This document shows positions 30,380-40,397 of a DNA stretch of 64,000 bases, piece by piece. The stretch's first letter is position 1, and each line of letters begins with the position of its first letter. The stretch spans positions 62,001-126,000 of the forward strand of contig NZ_JASZYF010000010.1 of the NCBI RefSeq assembly GCF_030317115.1. Reading direction: 5' to 3'. The position numbers were made by a program, and so were the translations under genes. The notes below the pieces were generated by a model that was given only the letters and a program-made list of their open reading frames with translations, did not search any database and was not told where the DNA came from. The DNA is from Variovorax gracilis. GTDB taxonomy: Bacteria > Pseudomonadota > Gammaproteobacteria > Burkholderiales > Burkholderiaceae_C.

Positions 30380-31780
30380 ATGCCCTTGCCTGAAACCCGT
30401 CGCTCCCTCTTCGCTGCCGATGCCTTGCTGCCCGCCGGCTGGGCTCGCAACGTGCTGCTCGAATGGGATGCGAACGGCCAACTGTCGGCCGTCACATCCG
30501 ACAGCAGCCCCGGACTCAACACGCCGCGCGCGGGCGGTCCGGTGCTGCCCGGCATGCCCAACCTGCATTCGCACGCCTTCCAGCGCGCCTTCGGCGGCCT
30601 GACGGAATTCCGCGGCGCGGCGCAGGACAGCTTCTGGAGCTGGCGAACGCTGATGTATCGCTTCGCCGCGAAGATCTCGCCGGCGCAGGTCGAGGCGATC
30701 GCGACCTGGCTCTATGTCGAGATGCTCGAAGCGGGCTACACCTCGGTGTGCGAGTTCCACTACCTGCACCACGACGCCGACGGCAACGCATATGCCGATG
30801 ACGCCGAGCTCGCGTTGGCGCTGCTGCGCGCGGCACGAAGATCAGGCATCGGCATTACGCTGCTGCCGGTGCTCTATCAGACCAGCGGCTTCGGAGCGCT
30901 GCCGCCGAGCGAAGGCCAGCGGCGCTTCATCCGGTCGACCGATTCCATGCTGCGTCTGCTGGAGCGGCTGCATCCGCTGTGCAAGTCGCAGGGCGCACGG
31001 CTCGGCCTCGCGCCGCATTCGCTGCGGGCGGTTCCGCCCGATGCGCTCGGCGAAGCGCTCGCGGGCCTGGACGCCATCGACGCGACCGCGCCGGTCCACA
31101 TCCACATCGCCGAGCAGACGGGCGAAGTCGACGCCTGCCTCGCGTGGAGCGGGCAGCGGCCGGTCGCATGGCTGCTCGACCACGCGGCGGTCGATGCGCG
31201 CTGGTGCCTCGTGCATGCAACGCACATGGACCCGGACGAGTACCGCCGCGCGGCGGCCAGTGGCGCCATCGCCGGCCTGTGCCCGACGACTGAAGCCAAC
31301 CTGGGCGATGGCATCTTCGATTTCAGCTCGTGGCGCGCGGCGGGTGGGCGCTGGGGCATCGGTTCCGACAGCCACGCCTGCGTCAATGCGGCCGAGGAGT
31401 TGCTGATGCTGGAATACGGCCAGCGCCTCGCCACGCGGCAGCGCAACGTGGGCGCGGACGCGGCGCATCGCGAGGTGGCGACCGCGCTCACGCTGGGCGC
31501 GGTGCAGGGCGGCGCACAGGCCGCGGGCCGTGCCATCGCCGGTCTTGCTGCCGGCGAGCAAGCCGATTTCGTCGTGCTCGACCCTTCGCACGTTGCGCTG
31601 CAAGGCCTTGCAGCGCCGGAGATGCTGTCGTCGCACGTGTTCGCGAGCCACCGCACCTCCGCCGTCCATGGCGTGTGGGTCGCCGGGCAGGCGCGCGTCT
31701 CGGCCACCCGCCACGATCTGCACGACGAAGGCGCGGCTGCCTTCGTCGCCGCGCGCAGCCAACTTCTAGCCAAGGATTGA
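30380..31780 (+). CDS. hutF: Formimidoylglutamate deiminase
   Basis: Fourth step of the two-step deformylation branch: N-formimino-L-glutamate to N-formyl-L-glutamate plus ammonia. 466-residue amidohydrolase. Zn ligands NLHSH (His63, His65), HIHIAEQ and LVHATHMDPDE, and the Asp motif GIGSDSHACV are all present. Together with HutG it marks the five-step route rather than the HutG-type formiminoglutamase shortcut. Confidence 0.96.
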   Translation: MPLPETRRSLFAADALLPAGWARNVLLEWDANGQLSAVTSDSSPGLNTPRAGGPVLPGMPNLHSHAFQRAFGGLTEFRGAAQDSFWSWRTLMYRFAAKISPAQVEAIATWLYVEMLEAGYTSVCEFHYLHHDADGNAYADDAELALALLRAARRSGIGITLLPVLYQTSGFGALPPSEGQRRFIRSTDSMLRLLERLHPLCKSQGARLGLAPHSLRAVPPDALGEALAGLDAIDATAPVHIHIAEQTGEVDACLAWSGQRPVAWLLDHAAVDARWCLVHATHMDPDEYRRAAASGAIAGLCPTTEANLGDGIFDFSSWRAAGGRWGIGSDSHACVNAAEELLMLEYGQRLATRQRNVGADAAHREVATALTLGAVQGGAQAAGRAIAGLAAGEQADFVVLDPSHVALQGLAAPEMLSSHVFASHRTSAVHGVWVAGQARVSATRHDLHDEGAAAFVAARSQLLAKD

Positions 31781-31785
31781 GCCCC

Positions 31786-32604
31786 ATGCCTTTCACGACC
31801 ACCGAGCCTCCCTTCCGCTTTCGCCAGGGCACGCGCCCCTTGCTGATCTCGATGCCGCACGTCGGCACTCACGTCCCGCCGCAACTGGCGGCACGCCTCA
31901 GCGACGAGGCACGCCACGTGCCCGACACCGACTGGCATCTGGAGCGCCTGTACGACTTCGCCGATGAACTGGGCGCTTCGGTGCTGGTCGCGACGCACTC
32001 GCGCTATGTGGTCGACCTCAACCGTCCGCCCGATGGCGCGAGCCTTTATCCGGGGCAGAGCGTCACTGGGCTGTGTCCGGTCGACACCTTCGACGACACG
32101 CCGCTCTATCCTGCCGGCGATGTGCCCGACGATGCCGAGATCGCCGAGCGTCGCGAGGCCATCTGGCAGCCCTACCACCGGCAGCTTGCCGTGGAACTGG
32201 CACGCATCAAGGCGCAGCACGGCATCGCCGCGCTGTGGGACGCGCATTCGATCCGTTCGGTGTTGCCGCGCTTCTTCGAGGGCAAGCTGACCGACCTGAA
32301 CCTGGGCACGGCCCAGGGCGCGAGCTGCGATCCGGCGCTCGCGCAGACCCTGCTGGGCATTGCCAGGGAAGCGACCGGATTTACCAGCGTGCTCAACGGG
32401 CGCTTCACCGGCGGCTACATCACGCGCCATCACGGGCAGCCCATGCAAGGCGTTCACGCGGTGCAACTCGAGATGACGCAGTGCAGCTACATGCAGGAGG
32501 CATTGCCCTTCGACTACCTGCCCGAGGTGGCAGCGAGCGTGCAGCCGCACGTGCGGCGCATGCTCAGCGCAGTGCTGGACTTCGTCGAATCGCGCCGCGG
32601 CTGA
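31786..32604 (+). CDS. hutG: N-formylglutamate deformylase
   Basis: Last hut step: N-formyl-L-glutamate to glutamate and formate. 272 residues of the N-formylglutamate amidohydrolase family. ISMPHVGTHVP and the WDAHSIRS metal/active-site segments, then YITRHHGQPMQGVHAVQLEM. Five bases after hutF, no strong ribosome site. Confidence 0.95.
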   Translation: MPFTTTEPPFRFRQGTRPLLISMPHVGTHVPPQLAARLSDEARHVPDTDWHLERLYDFADELGASVLVATHSRYVVDLNRPPDGASLYPGQSVTGLCPVDTFDDTPLYPAGDVPDDAEIAERREAIWQPYHRQLAVELARIKAQHGIAALWDAHSIRSVLPRFFEGKLTDLNLGTAQGASCDPALAQTLLGIAREATGFTSVLNGRFTGGYITRHHGQPMQGVHAVQLEMTQCSYMQEALPFDYLPEVAASVQPHVRRMLSAVLDFVESRRG

Positions 32605-32642
32605 GCGCCATCAACACAGAACACCGGGAAAGTCTTCGATCC

Positions 32643-33779
32643 ATGAACGCATCCGCCATCCGCGAACTCGTGCGCCCCGAGGTGCCCGCGCTGCCGCCCT
32701 ACAACGCGGGCCTGTCGTCGGAGGCCGTGCGGTCGCGCTACGGCGTCGAGCAGATCGCCCGTCTTGCGAGCAACGAGAACCCCTTTGGCGCGAGCCCGAA
32801 GGTCGGGCGCGCGCTGGCAGACCTGGCGCTGCGCGTGGGCACGTACCCGGACGCGAACTGCACGGCATTGCGGACCGCCATCGCCGCGCGCACCGGCGCC
32901 AGCGCGGAGCAGGTCGTGATCGGAAACGGCTCCGAGTCCATCCTCCAGATGCTGTGCCAGGCCTTCCTGTCGCCAGGTGACCGCGTGCTCACGCAACGGC
33001 CGGCTTTTGGACTGCACGAGATCTATCCGCGCATGATGGGCGCCCAGGTCGAGCAGCTGGCGCTCACGCCAGCGCTTGAATTCGACCTCGATGCCTGGTG
33101 CGAAGCGCTGGCGCGCGGGCCGAAGATCGCGATGCTCGCCAATCCATCCAACCCGGTGGGCTGCATGTTCGATGCGCAGGCCTTCGCGCGGCTGCTCGAT
33201 GCGACGCCGGCCGGAACGCTGCTGGTGATCGACGAGGCCTACTACGAATACGCACGGCTCGCGCGCGGCTTCCCCGATGCGCTGGCCGCGCTCCGCGCGC
33301 AGCAGCGACCATGGATCGTGCTGCGCACCTTCTCGAAGGCCTGGGGGCTGGCGGGGCTGCGCGTCGGCTACGGCATTGCGTCGGACGCGTCGCTGATCCA
33401 GTGGCTGGATCGCGTGCGCACGCCTTTCAACGTCAACGAGGCCGCGCAGGCGGCTGCGCTGGCCGCCTGGAGCGACGAGCCCTTCATGGCGAAGGCGGTC
33501 GAAGAAACGGTGCAGCAGCGCGAGTGGGTCGAGCAGCAGTTGCGCGCCATGGACGTGCCCGGCCTGCGCGTGGCGCCGTCAGCGGCCAACTTCCTGTTCA
33601 TCGACCTGGGGCGGCCGAACGGCCCGGTGAATGAGGCGTTGCTCGCGCGCGGCATCATCATCAAGCCGTGGAGGGAGCCGGGCTTCGAGCGCTTCATCCG
33701 CGTGTCGATCGGCACCGCGGATGACAACGCGCGCTTCCTGGGCGCACTGGGCGAGATCTTCGGGGCATCGCCGGCGTAG
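32643..33779 (+). CDS. hisC: HisC-like PLP aminotransferase
   Basis: 378-residue class I/II aminotransferase of the histidinol-phosphate transaminase family. ASNENPFG near 43-49, NPSNPVG at 167-173, the PLP lysine Lys232 in TFSKAWGLAGLRVGY, and a C-terminal Arg in RFIRVSIG. It follows hutG by 38 bases on the same strand. A biosynthetic-type enzyme at the end of a histidine-degrading operon is odd. It may be a second HisC, an aromatic aminotransferase, or a histidine/imidazolepyruvate transaminase. Family assignment firm, substrate not. Confidence 0.85.
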   Translation: MNASAIRELVRPEVPALPPYNAGLSSEAVRSRYGVEQIARLASNENPFGASPKVGRALADLALRVGTYPDANCTALRTAIAARTGASAEQVVIGNGSESILQMLCQAFLSPGDRVLTQRPAFGLHEIYPRMMGAQVEQLALTPALEFDLDAWCEALARGPKIAMLANPSNPVGCMFDAQAFARLLDATPAGTLLVIDEAYYEYARLARGFPDALAALRAQQRPWIVLRTFSKAWGLAGLRVGYGIASDASLIQWLDRVRTPFNVNEAAQAAALAAWSDEPFMAKAVEETVQQREWVEQQLRAMDVPGLRVAPSAANFLFIDLGRPNGPVNEALLARGIIIKPWREPGFERFIRVSIGTADDNARFLGALGEIFGASPA

Positions 33780-33823
33780 GGCGCCACAAGACCCGCCACC
33801 GAGGCGGGACGCGGGGCGCTTTC

Positions 33824-33837
33824 TACAATCGGCGCCA
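33824..33837 (+). promoter_or_regulatory. Possible promoter of a leaderless metH1 transcript
   Basis: A good -10 box, TACAAT at 33824-33829, ends seven bases before the start ATG, and no ribosome site is visible. This is the geometry of a leaderless message whose first base is the A of ATG. The -35 region is not obvious. A CCCGCC/GGCGGG hairpin sits just upstream (33792-33808) and could end the hut transcript. Confidence 0.5.
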
Positions 33838-34883
33838 TGAAGCCGATCGCCTACACCCGCGCGCAGCAGTTGCCCGCCATCCTCGCCCAACGCATCGCCA
33901 TCCTCGACGGCGCGATGGGCACGATGATCCAGCGCTTCAAACTCACCGAAGCGCAATACCGAGGCGAGCGGTTCAAGGACTTTCCGCGCGACGTCAAGGG
34001 CAACAACGAACTGCTCTCGCTGACCCGGCCCGACGTGATCCGCGACATCCATGAGGGCTACCTCGCCGCCGGCGCCGACCTGATCGAGACCAACACCTTC
34101 GGCGCGACCCGCATCGCGCAGGAGGACTACAAGATGGCCGATCTTGCGCGCGAGATGAACCTGGAATCCGCCAAGCTCGCTCGCGCGGCCTGCGACAAGT
34201 TCAGCACGCCCGACAAGCCCCGATTCGTCGCCGGCGCCCTCGGCCCGACGCCCAAGACCGCCAGCATCAGTCCCGACGTGAACGACCCCGGCGCACGCAA
34301 CGTGAGCTTCGAGGAACTGCGCGCCTCGTATTACGAACAGGTTGAGGCGCTGGTCGAAGGCGGTGCCGACGTGATCCTGGTCGAGACCATCTTCGACACG
34401 CTGAACGCCAAGGCCGCGCTGTTCGCGGTGGACGAATACTTCGAAGCCAGCGGCGAGCGGCTGCCGCTCATCATCAGCGGCACCGTGACCGACGCCTCGG
34501 GCCGCATCCTCAGCGGCCAGACCGTCACCGCCTTCTGGCACAGCGTGCGTCATGCGCGGCCGCTGGCCATCGGCCTCAACTGTGCGCTCGGCGCGGCGCT
34601 GATGCGTCCCTATATCCAGGAACTGGCACGCGTGGCGGACGACACCTTCATCAGCTGCTATCCCAACGCCGGCCTGCCCAATCCCATGAGCGAGACGGGC
34701 TTCGACGAGACGCCGGACGTGACCTCGCGCCTGCTGCACGAATTCGCGGCCGAGGGGCTGGTCAACATCGTGGGTGGCTGTTGCGGCACCACGCCGGAGC
34801 ATATCGCGGCGATCGGGCAGGCAGTCGCGCCGCTTGCCAGCCGCAGCCTGCATCGCGGCGCCTTCTACAGCGAGGCGGCCTGA
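33837..34883 (+). CDS. Methionine synthase, homocysteine-binding half
   Basis: 348-residue stand-alone homocysteine S-methyltransferase module of cobalamin-dependent methionine synthase. Zn ligands Cys249 (NCALG), Cys315 and Cys316 (GGCCGTTPEH); N-terminal block ILDGAMGTMIQ at 22-32. In Escherichia coli MetH this is the first domain of a single chain; here it ends after the first barrel with a normal stop. It must work with the 916-residue protein at 37592. The folate, cobalamin and activation domains are missing from it. Confidence 0.93.
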   Translation: MKPIAYTRAQQLPAILAQRIAILDGAMGTMIQRFKLTEAQYRGERFKDFPRDVKGNNELLSLTRPDVIRDIHEGYLAAGADLIETNTFGATRIAQEDYKMADLAREMNLESAKLARAACDKFSTPDKPRFVAGALGPTPKTASISPDVNDPGARNVSFEELRASYYEQVEALVEGGADVILVETIFDTLNAKAALFAVDEYFEASGERLPLIISGTVTDASGRILSGQTVTAFWHSVRHARPLAIGLNCALGAALMRPYIQELARVADDTFISCYPNAGLPNPMSETGFDETPDVTSRLLHEFAAEGLVNIVGGCCGTTPEHIAAIGQAVAPLASRSLHRGAFYSEAA

Positions 34884-34891
34884 GCGTCGAG

Positions 34892-34920
34892 CATCCCGGC
34901 GCGCATGTGAAGCCGGGATG
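34892..34920. terminator. Perfect hairpin after metH1
   Basis: CATCCCGGC and GCCGGGATG form a nine-base perfect stem with an eleven-base loop, nine bases after the metH1 stop. No T tract follows, so it may protect the 3' end or pause transcription rather than terminate on its own. Confidence 0.5.
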
Positions 34921-34967
34921 AAGAAGCTCTCCAAACGTTGGGGCGGTCCACGCAACGGCAAGTCTCG

Positions 34968-35023
34968 CCGTTGTCAGGGAAGGCCGTGGCTGATTGACAA
35001 CGGCTCTGCAGCCCCCCTACCCT
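34968..35023 (+). promoter_or_regulatory. Promoter with inverted repeat for the SH3 protein gene
   Basis: TTGACA at 34994 and TACCCT at 35018 are 18 bases apart. The -35 box lies in the right arm of an inverted repeat, CCGTTGTCA (34968) and TGACAACGG (34995), that could be an operator. Strong AAAGGAA ribosome site follows. Confidence 0.5.
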
Positions 35024-35044
35024 GATCCGCAAAGGAAATCCCAC

Positions 35045-35893
35045 ATGCACACATTGACCCGGCGATGGATCGGCATCGGCACCATCGTCCTGGCGCTTCC
35101 GTTGGCTGCAACGGCCCAGCAGGCTTTTACCCGTGGCGGCGTCAACCTGCGCGCCGGCCCGGGCGACAACTATCCGCTGGTCGCCTCGCTGCCGCCCGGA
35201 CAGCCACTTCAAGTGATGGGCTGCACTTCGGGCTATGGCTGGTGCGATGTGGTGCTGCCGGACGGCCTGCGCGGCTGGTCCTATGCCGCGAGCCTCGACT
35301 ATGCCTACCAGGACCAGCGGGTGCCGCTGGCGACCTACGGTGCGGTGATCGGCGTGCCGCTCGTGACCTTCGCGATCGGGAGCTACTGGGGCAGCTACTA
35401 CCGTGACCGTCCCTGGTACAACCAGCCGCGCTGGTGGGGCGGACGTCCGCCACCGCCCCCTGGACCGGGATGGCGCCCGCCGCCGCCGCCGGTCCCGGGT
35501 TGGCGTCCCAATCCATGGCCGGGCTATTCGCCGCATCCGCCGGGCTTCAGGCCGCCTCCGGCGCCCGGCTTCCGTCCGCCGCCTGCGCCCGGATTCCGCC
35601 TGCCGCCACCCAACGGCATTCGTCCTCCGCCGCCCTCGGGCATTCGTCCTCCACATGGCGGCAATCCTCGGCCTCCCGGCCCGCCGCCAGGCGTACGGCC
35701 GCCAGGCCAGGGCTTCCAGACCGGCGGAAGGCCACCCGGGCAAGGGGGTGGTGGCGGACACGGCGGTGGTCAACGCGGTGGCCATGGCGGTGGAGGCCAA
35801 GGCGGTGGAGGCCACGGAGGGGGCCATGGCGGGGGCCATGGCGGTGGTCACGGGGGCGGTCACGGGGGCGGTCAGGGCGGCGGCCGCCAGTAG
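35045..35893 (+). CDS. Secreted SH3b protein with Pro-rich and Gly/His-rich tail
   Basis: 282-residue precursor: Sec signal peptide (cleaved after ATAQ near residue 25), then a bacterial SH3 domain beginning GGVNLRAGPGDNYPLV (about 31-85). A hydrophobic patch (about 97-112) is followed by a long low-complexity tail made first of RPPPPPGPGWRP-type units (about 130-230) and then of GGGHGGGH repeats to the end. SH3b domains often bind cell-wall or protein ligands in the periplasm. The tail's tandem nucleotide repeats suggest length variation by slippage. Function unknown. Confidence 0.8.
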   Translation: MHTLTRRWIGIGTIVLALPLAATAQQAFTRGGVNLRAGPGDNYPLVASLPPGQPLQVMGCTSGYGWCDVVLPDGLRGWSYAASLDYAYQDQRVPLATYGAVIGVPLVTFAIGSYWGSYYRDRPWYNQPRWWGGRPPPPPGPGWRPPPPPVPGWRPNPWPGYSPHPPGFRPPPAPGFRPPPAPGFRLPPPNGIRPPPPSGIRPPHGGNPRPPGPPPGVRPPGQGFQTGGRPPGQGGGGGHGGGQRGGHGGGGQGGGGHGGGHGGGHGGGHGGGHGGGQGGGRQ

Positions 35894-35916
35894 GCGTTCG
35901 CAGGGAAGCCTCCCTC

Positions 35917-36804
35917 TCAGTCCTTCTTGCGGGCGATCAGCGCGACAAAGCGCTGCGCGCCCAGCCCTAAGGGCCGTTCGCGCGACCACACCACGTCGAC
36001 CCACAAGTCCAGCCCGTTCGAGAGGTTCTCGAACGGGATCTCGACCAGCGCACCCGCCGCCACGTGCGGCCGCGCGAAGTTGCGCGGCAGCCAGCCCCAG
36101 CCGAGCCCGGCCGTGATCAGGCTCAGCGCCGCGAGCGCGTTGTCGGTGCGCCAGACATGCCGCGCGAACACGAAGCGAGGGTCGCTGGTCGCGAGATCGC
36201 GCCCCGCGACCACGATCTGCCGCGTTGTCGTCAGGTGCTCTTCGCGCAGGCGGCCGCCGGCCGCGGCCAGCACGGGATGATCGGGCGCCATCACGGCCAC
36301 CATGGTGTCGCTCGCCACTTCCTGGAAACCCTCGCGCCCGTCGAGGCTCGGGCGCTCGAACACCAGCGCCAATTGCGCGCGCCCGCTGTGCAGCAGCGTC
36401 AGCGCATCGGCTTGCGGCGCGGCGAGCACTTCCACCTCCAGCAGCGGGTATTCCTGCGCCAGCGCGGCCAGCGGCCCGCTCCACGGCGCGGCAAGAAGCT
36501 CCGGCGCAATGGCCAGCGTGAGCCGGTTCTCCAGCCCCTGTGTCAACGCGAGCGCCTGCACCTGGAGCTGCTTGAGCTGCGCCGCCAGCAGGCGTGCCTG
36601 CGGCTCCAGCGAGCGCGCAGCGGCCGTCGCCTGGGGCTCGCGGCCACTGCGATCGAAAAGCTGCAGGTCGAGTTCGGCCTCCAGGTTGGCGATCGCCATG
36701 CTGACGGCCGAGGGCACCCGGCCCAGGGCGCGAGCGGCGGCCGAGAAGGAGCCGTGATCGATCACGGCGAGGAGGACCTCCACGTTGTCGCTGGAAAGGC
36801 TCAT
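35917..36804 (-). CDS. LysR-family regulator beside a PACE efflux gene
   Basis: 295 residues, HTH in the first 60 (LLAVIDHGSFSAAARALG, then VPSAVSMAIANLE) and an effector domain from about 90. Divergent from the PACE transporter gene. In Acinetobacter the prototype PACE pump AceI is activated by the divergent LysR protein AceR, so by analogy this protein should control the pump at 36903. Confidence 0.9.
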   Translation of the reverse strand: MSLSSDNVEVLLAVIDHGSFSAAARALGRVPSAVSMAIANLEAELDLQLFDRSGREPQATAAARSLEPQARLLAAQLKQLQVQALALTQGLENRLTLAIAPELLAAPWSGPLAALAQEYPLLEVEVLAAPQADALTLLHSGRAQLALVFERPSLDGREGFQEVASDTMVAVMAPDHPVLAAAGGRLREEHLTTTRQIVVAGRDLATSDPRFVFARHVWRTDNALAALSLITAGLGWGWLPRNFARPHVAAGALVEIPFENLSNGLDLWVDVVWSRERPLGLGAQRFVALIARKKD

Positions 36805-36824
36805 GGCCCAGACCTGTCAATTGA

Positions 36825-36853
36825 ATTGATAGAAGGTGACTTTATATATCAAT
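36825..36853. promoter_or_regulatory. LysR operator and promoter between regulator and PACE gene
   Basis: Perfect inverted repeat ATTGATA (36825-36831) and TATCAAT (36847-36853) with a 15-base spacer, next to a TCAATTGA palindrome at 36817. A sigma-70 promoter for the efflux gene, TTGAAT at 36821 and TATATA at 36843, overlaps it. This AT-rich patch stands out from its surroundings. Confidence 0.6.
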
Positions 36854-36902
36854 AGAACGCACATAAAGTTCACCCGTCAGCAACCATCCGAGGATTGATT
36901 TC

Positions 36903-37340
36903 ATGCAAGGGCTCAAGCGCCGCGTCGTCTACATCTCGCTCTACGAAGGCATCGCCATCGTCGCGGCAAGTGCCGGCCTCGCGCTGATGTCGGGCCAGGG
37001 GCTGGGCCATTCGGGCGTTCTGGCCGTCATCGCGTCGGTCATCGCCGTGCTCTGGAACCTCAGCTTCAATGCCCTGTTCGAGCGCTGGGAATCCGGTCAG
37101 GCCGTTCGCGGCCGCAGCGTGAAGCGCCGGGTGGCCCATGCCATCGGCTTCGAAGGCGGCCTGGTCGCCTTCCTCGTGCCGGTCTTCGCCTGGTGGCTGA
37201 GCGTGAGCCTGTGGGAAGCGCTGGTGATGGACCTGGGGCTGGTCGTGTTCTTCCTGATCTACACCTTCGTCTTCAACTGGGCCTTCGACATGCTCTTCGG
37301 CCTTCCCGCATCGGCCACCGGCGCAGCGCAGCCGGCGTAA
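36903..37340 (+). CDS. PACE-family proton-coupled efflux transporter (AceI-like)
   Basis: 145-residue inner-membrane protein made of two bacterial-transmembrane-pair domains, four helices in all. Glu15 in VYISLYEG matches the essential Glu15 of AceI, and the second domain repeats the motif as HAIGFEGG near residue 80. Family members export biocides such as chlorhexidine and probably polyamines. Regulated, by analogy, by the divergent LysR protein. The gene ends eleven bases before the SAH riboswitch of metH2. Confidence 0.9.
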   Translation: MQGLKRRVVYISLYEGIAIVAASAGLALMSGQGLGHSGVLAVIASVIAVLWNLSFNALFERWESGQAVRGRSVKRRVAHAIGFEGGLVAFLVPVFAWWLSVSLWEALVMDLGLVVFFLIYTFVFNWAFDMLFGLPASATGAAQPA

Positions 37341-37350
37341 AATCCGCGGC

Positions 37351-37565
37351 TCCCAAGGAGCGTTGCAGCGCCGCCGCCTTCCCTCGCGAAGCGGCCGCGT
37401 CAGGCTTGGGCTATCTCCCGTCTTGCGAAGCACACAGCGCGCGAGCCCAGAGATACCGCAGAACTGGCCTTGCCAGGCTGAAGGTATCGCCCCCTTGCAG
37501 GGGGTGGGCGAAGCGACACGCAGTGCGCGGAGCCTGGGGGTGAGCAGTTTTGCAACGACGCTCGC
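37351..37565 (+). ncRNA. S-adenosylhomocysteine riboswitch, interrupted by a repeat
   Basis: The conserved 5' block CCCAAGGAGCGTTGC (37352-37366), the P2 arms GCCGC/GCGGC, and CAGGCTTGGG (37401-37410) match the SAH riboswitch core, with P1 formed by CCCAAG and CTTGGG. The 3' element GCAACGACGCTC, which normally follows within a few tens of bases, is found only at 37552-37563. CGTCTTGC (37419-37426) pairs with GCAACGACG (37552-37560) through eight base pairs and one bulge, as P4. GAGC (37358) can pair with GCTC (37560) as the pseudoknot. The extra length is an A-type repeat in the P4 loop. Known SAH riboswitches turn on methionine-cycle genes when SAH accumulates; here the target is metH2. Confidence 0.82.
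37446..37545 (-). repeat. Dispersed intergenic repeat, A-type copy 6, inside a riboswitch
   Basis: Minus-strand-oriented copy with the CCCCCTTGCAGGGGG hairpin and the head reading GCCTGGGGGTGAGC at its downstream end. It lies between the two predicted P4 arms of the SAH riboswitch. Unlike most copies it is not attached to the end of a gene in its own orientation. Confidence 0.8.
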
Positions 37566-37591
37566 CTGATCCGACGTTCCGCAGGTGAGTC

Positions 37592-40342
<2,751 letters not shown>

Positions 40343-40397
40343 TGCGGCGAGCCGGTGCAATGATGGCCGGCGCAGGGGAGGTGCTATTCAAAAGTTG

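Noticed and set aside
33780..33836. Cobalamin riboswitch upstream of the first methionine synthase half
   Set aside because: The gap is only 57 bases and lacks the B12-box and the length needed; a promoter-like -10 box is all that is seen.
35700..35890. CRISPR-like tandem repeat
   Set aside because: The repeats are short, contiguous, in frame and encode the Gly/His tail of a protein; no spacers.
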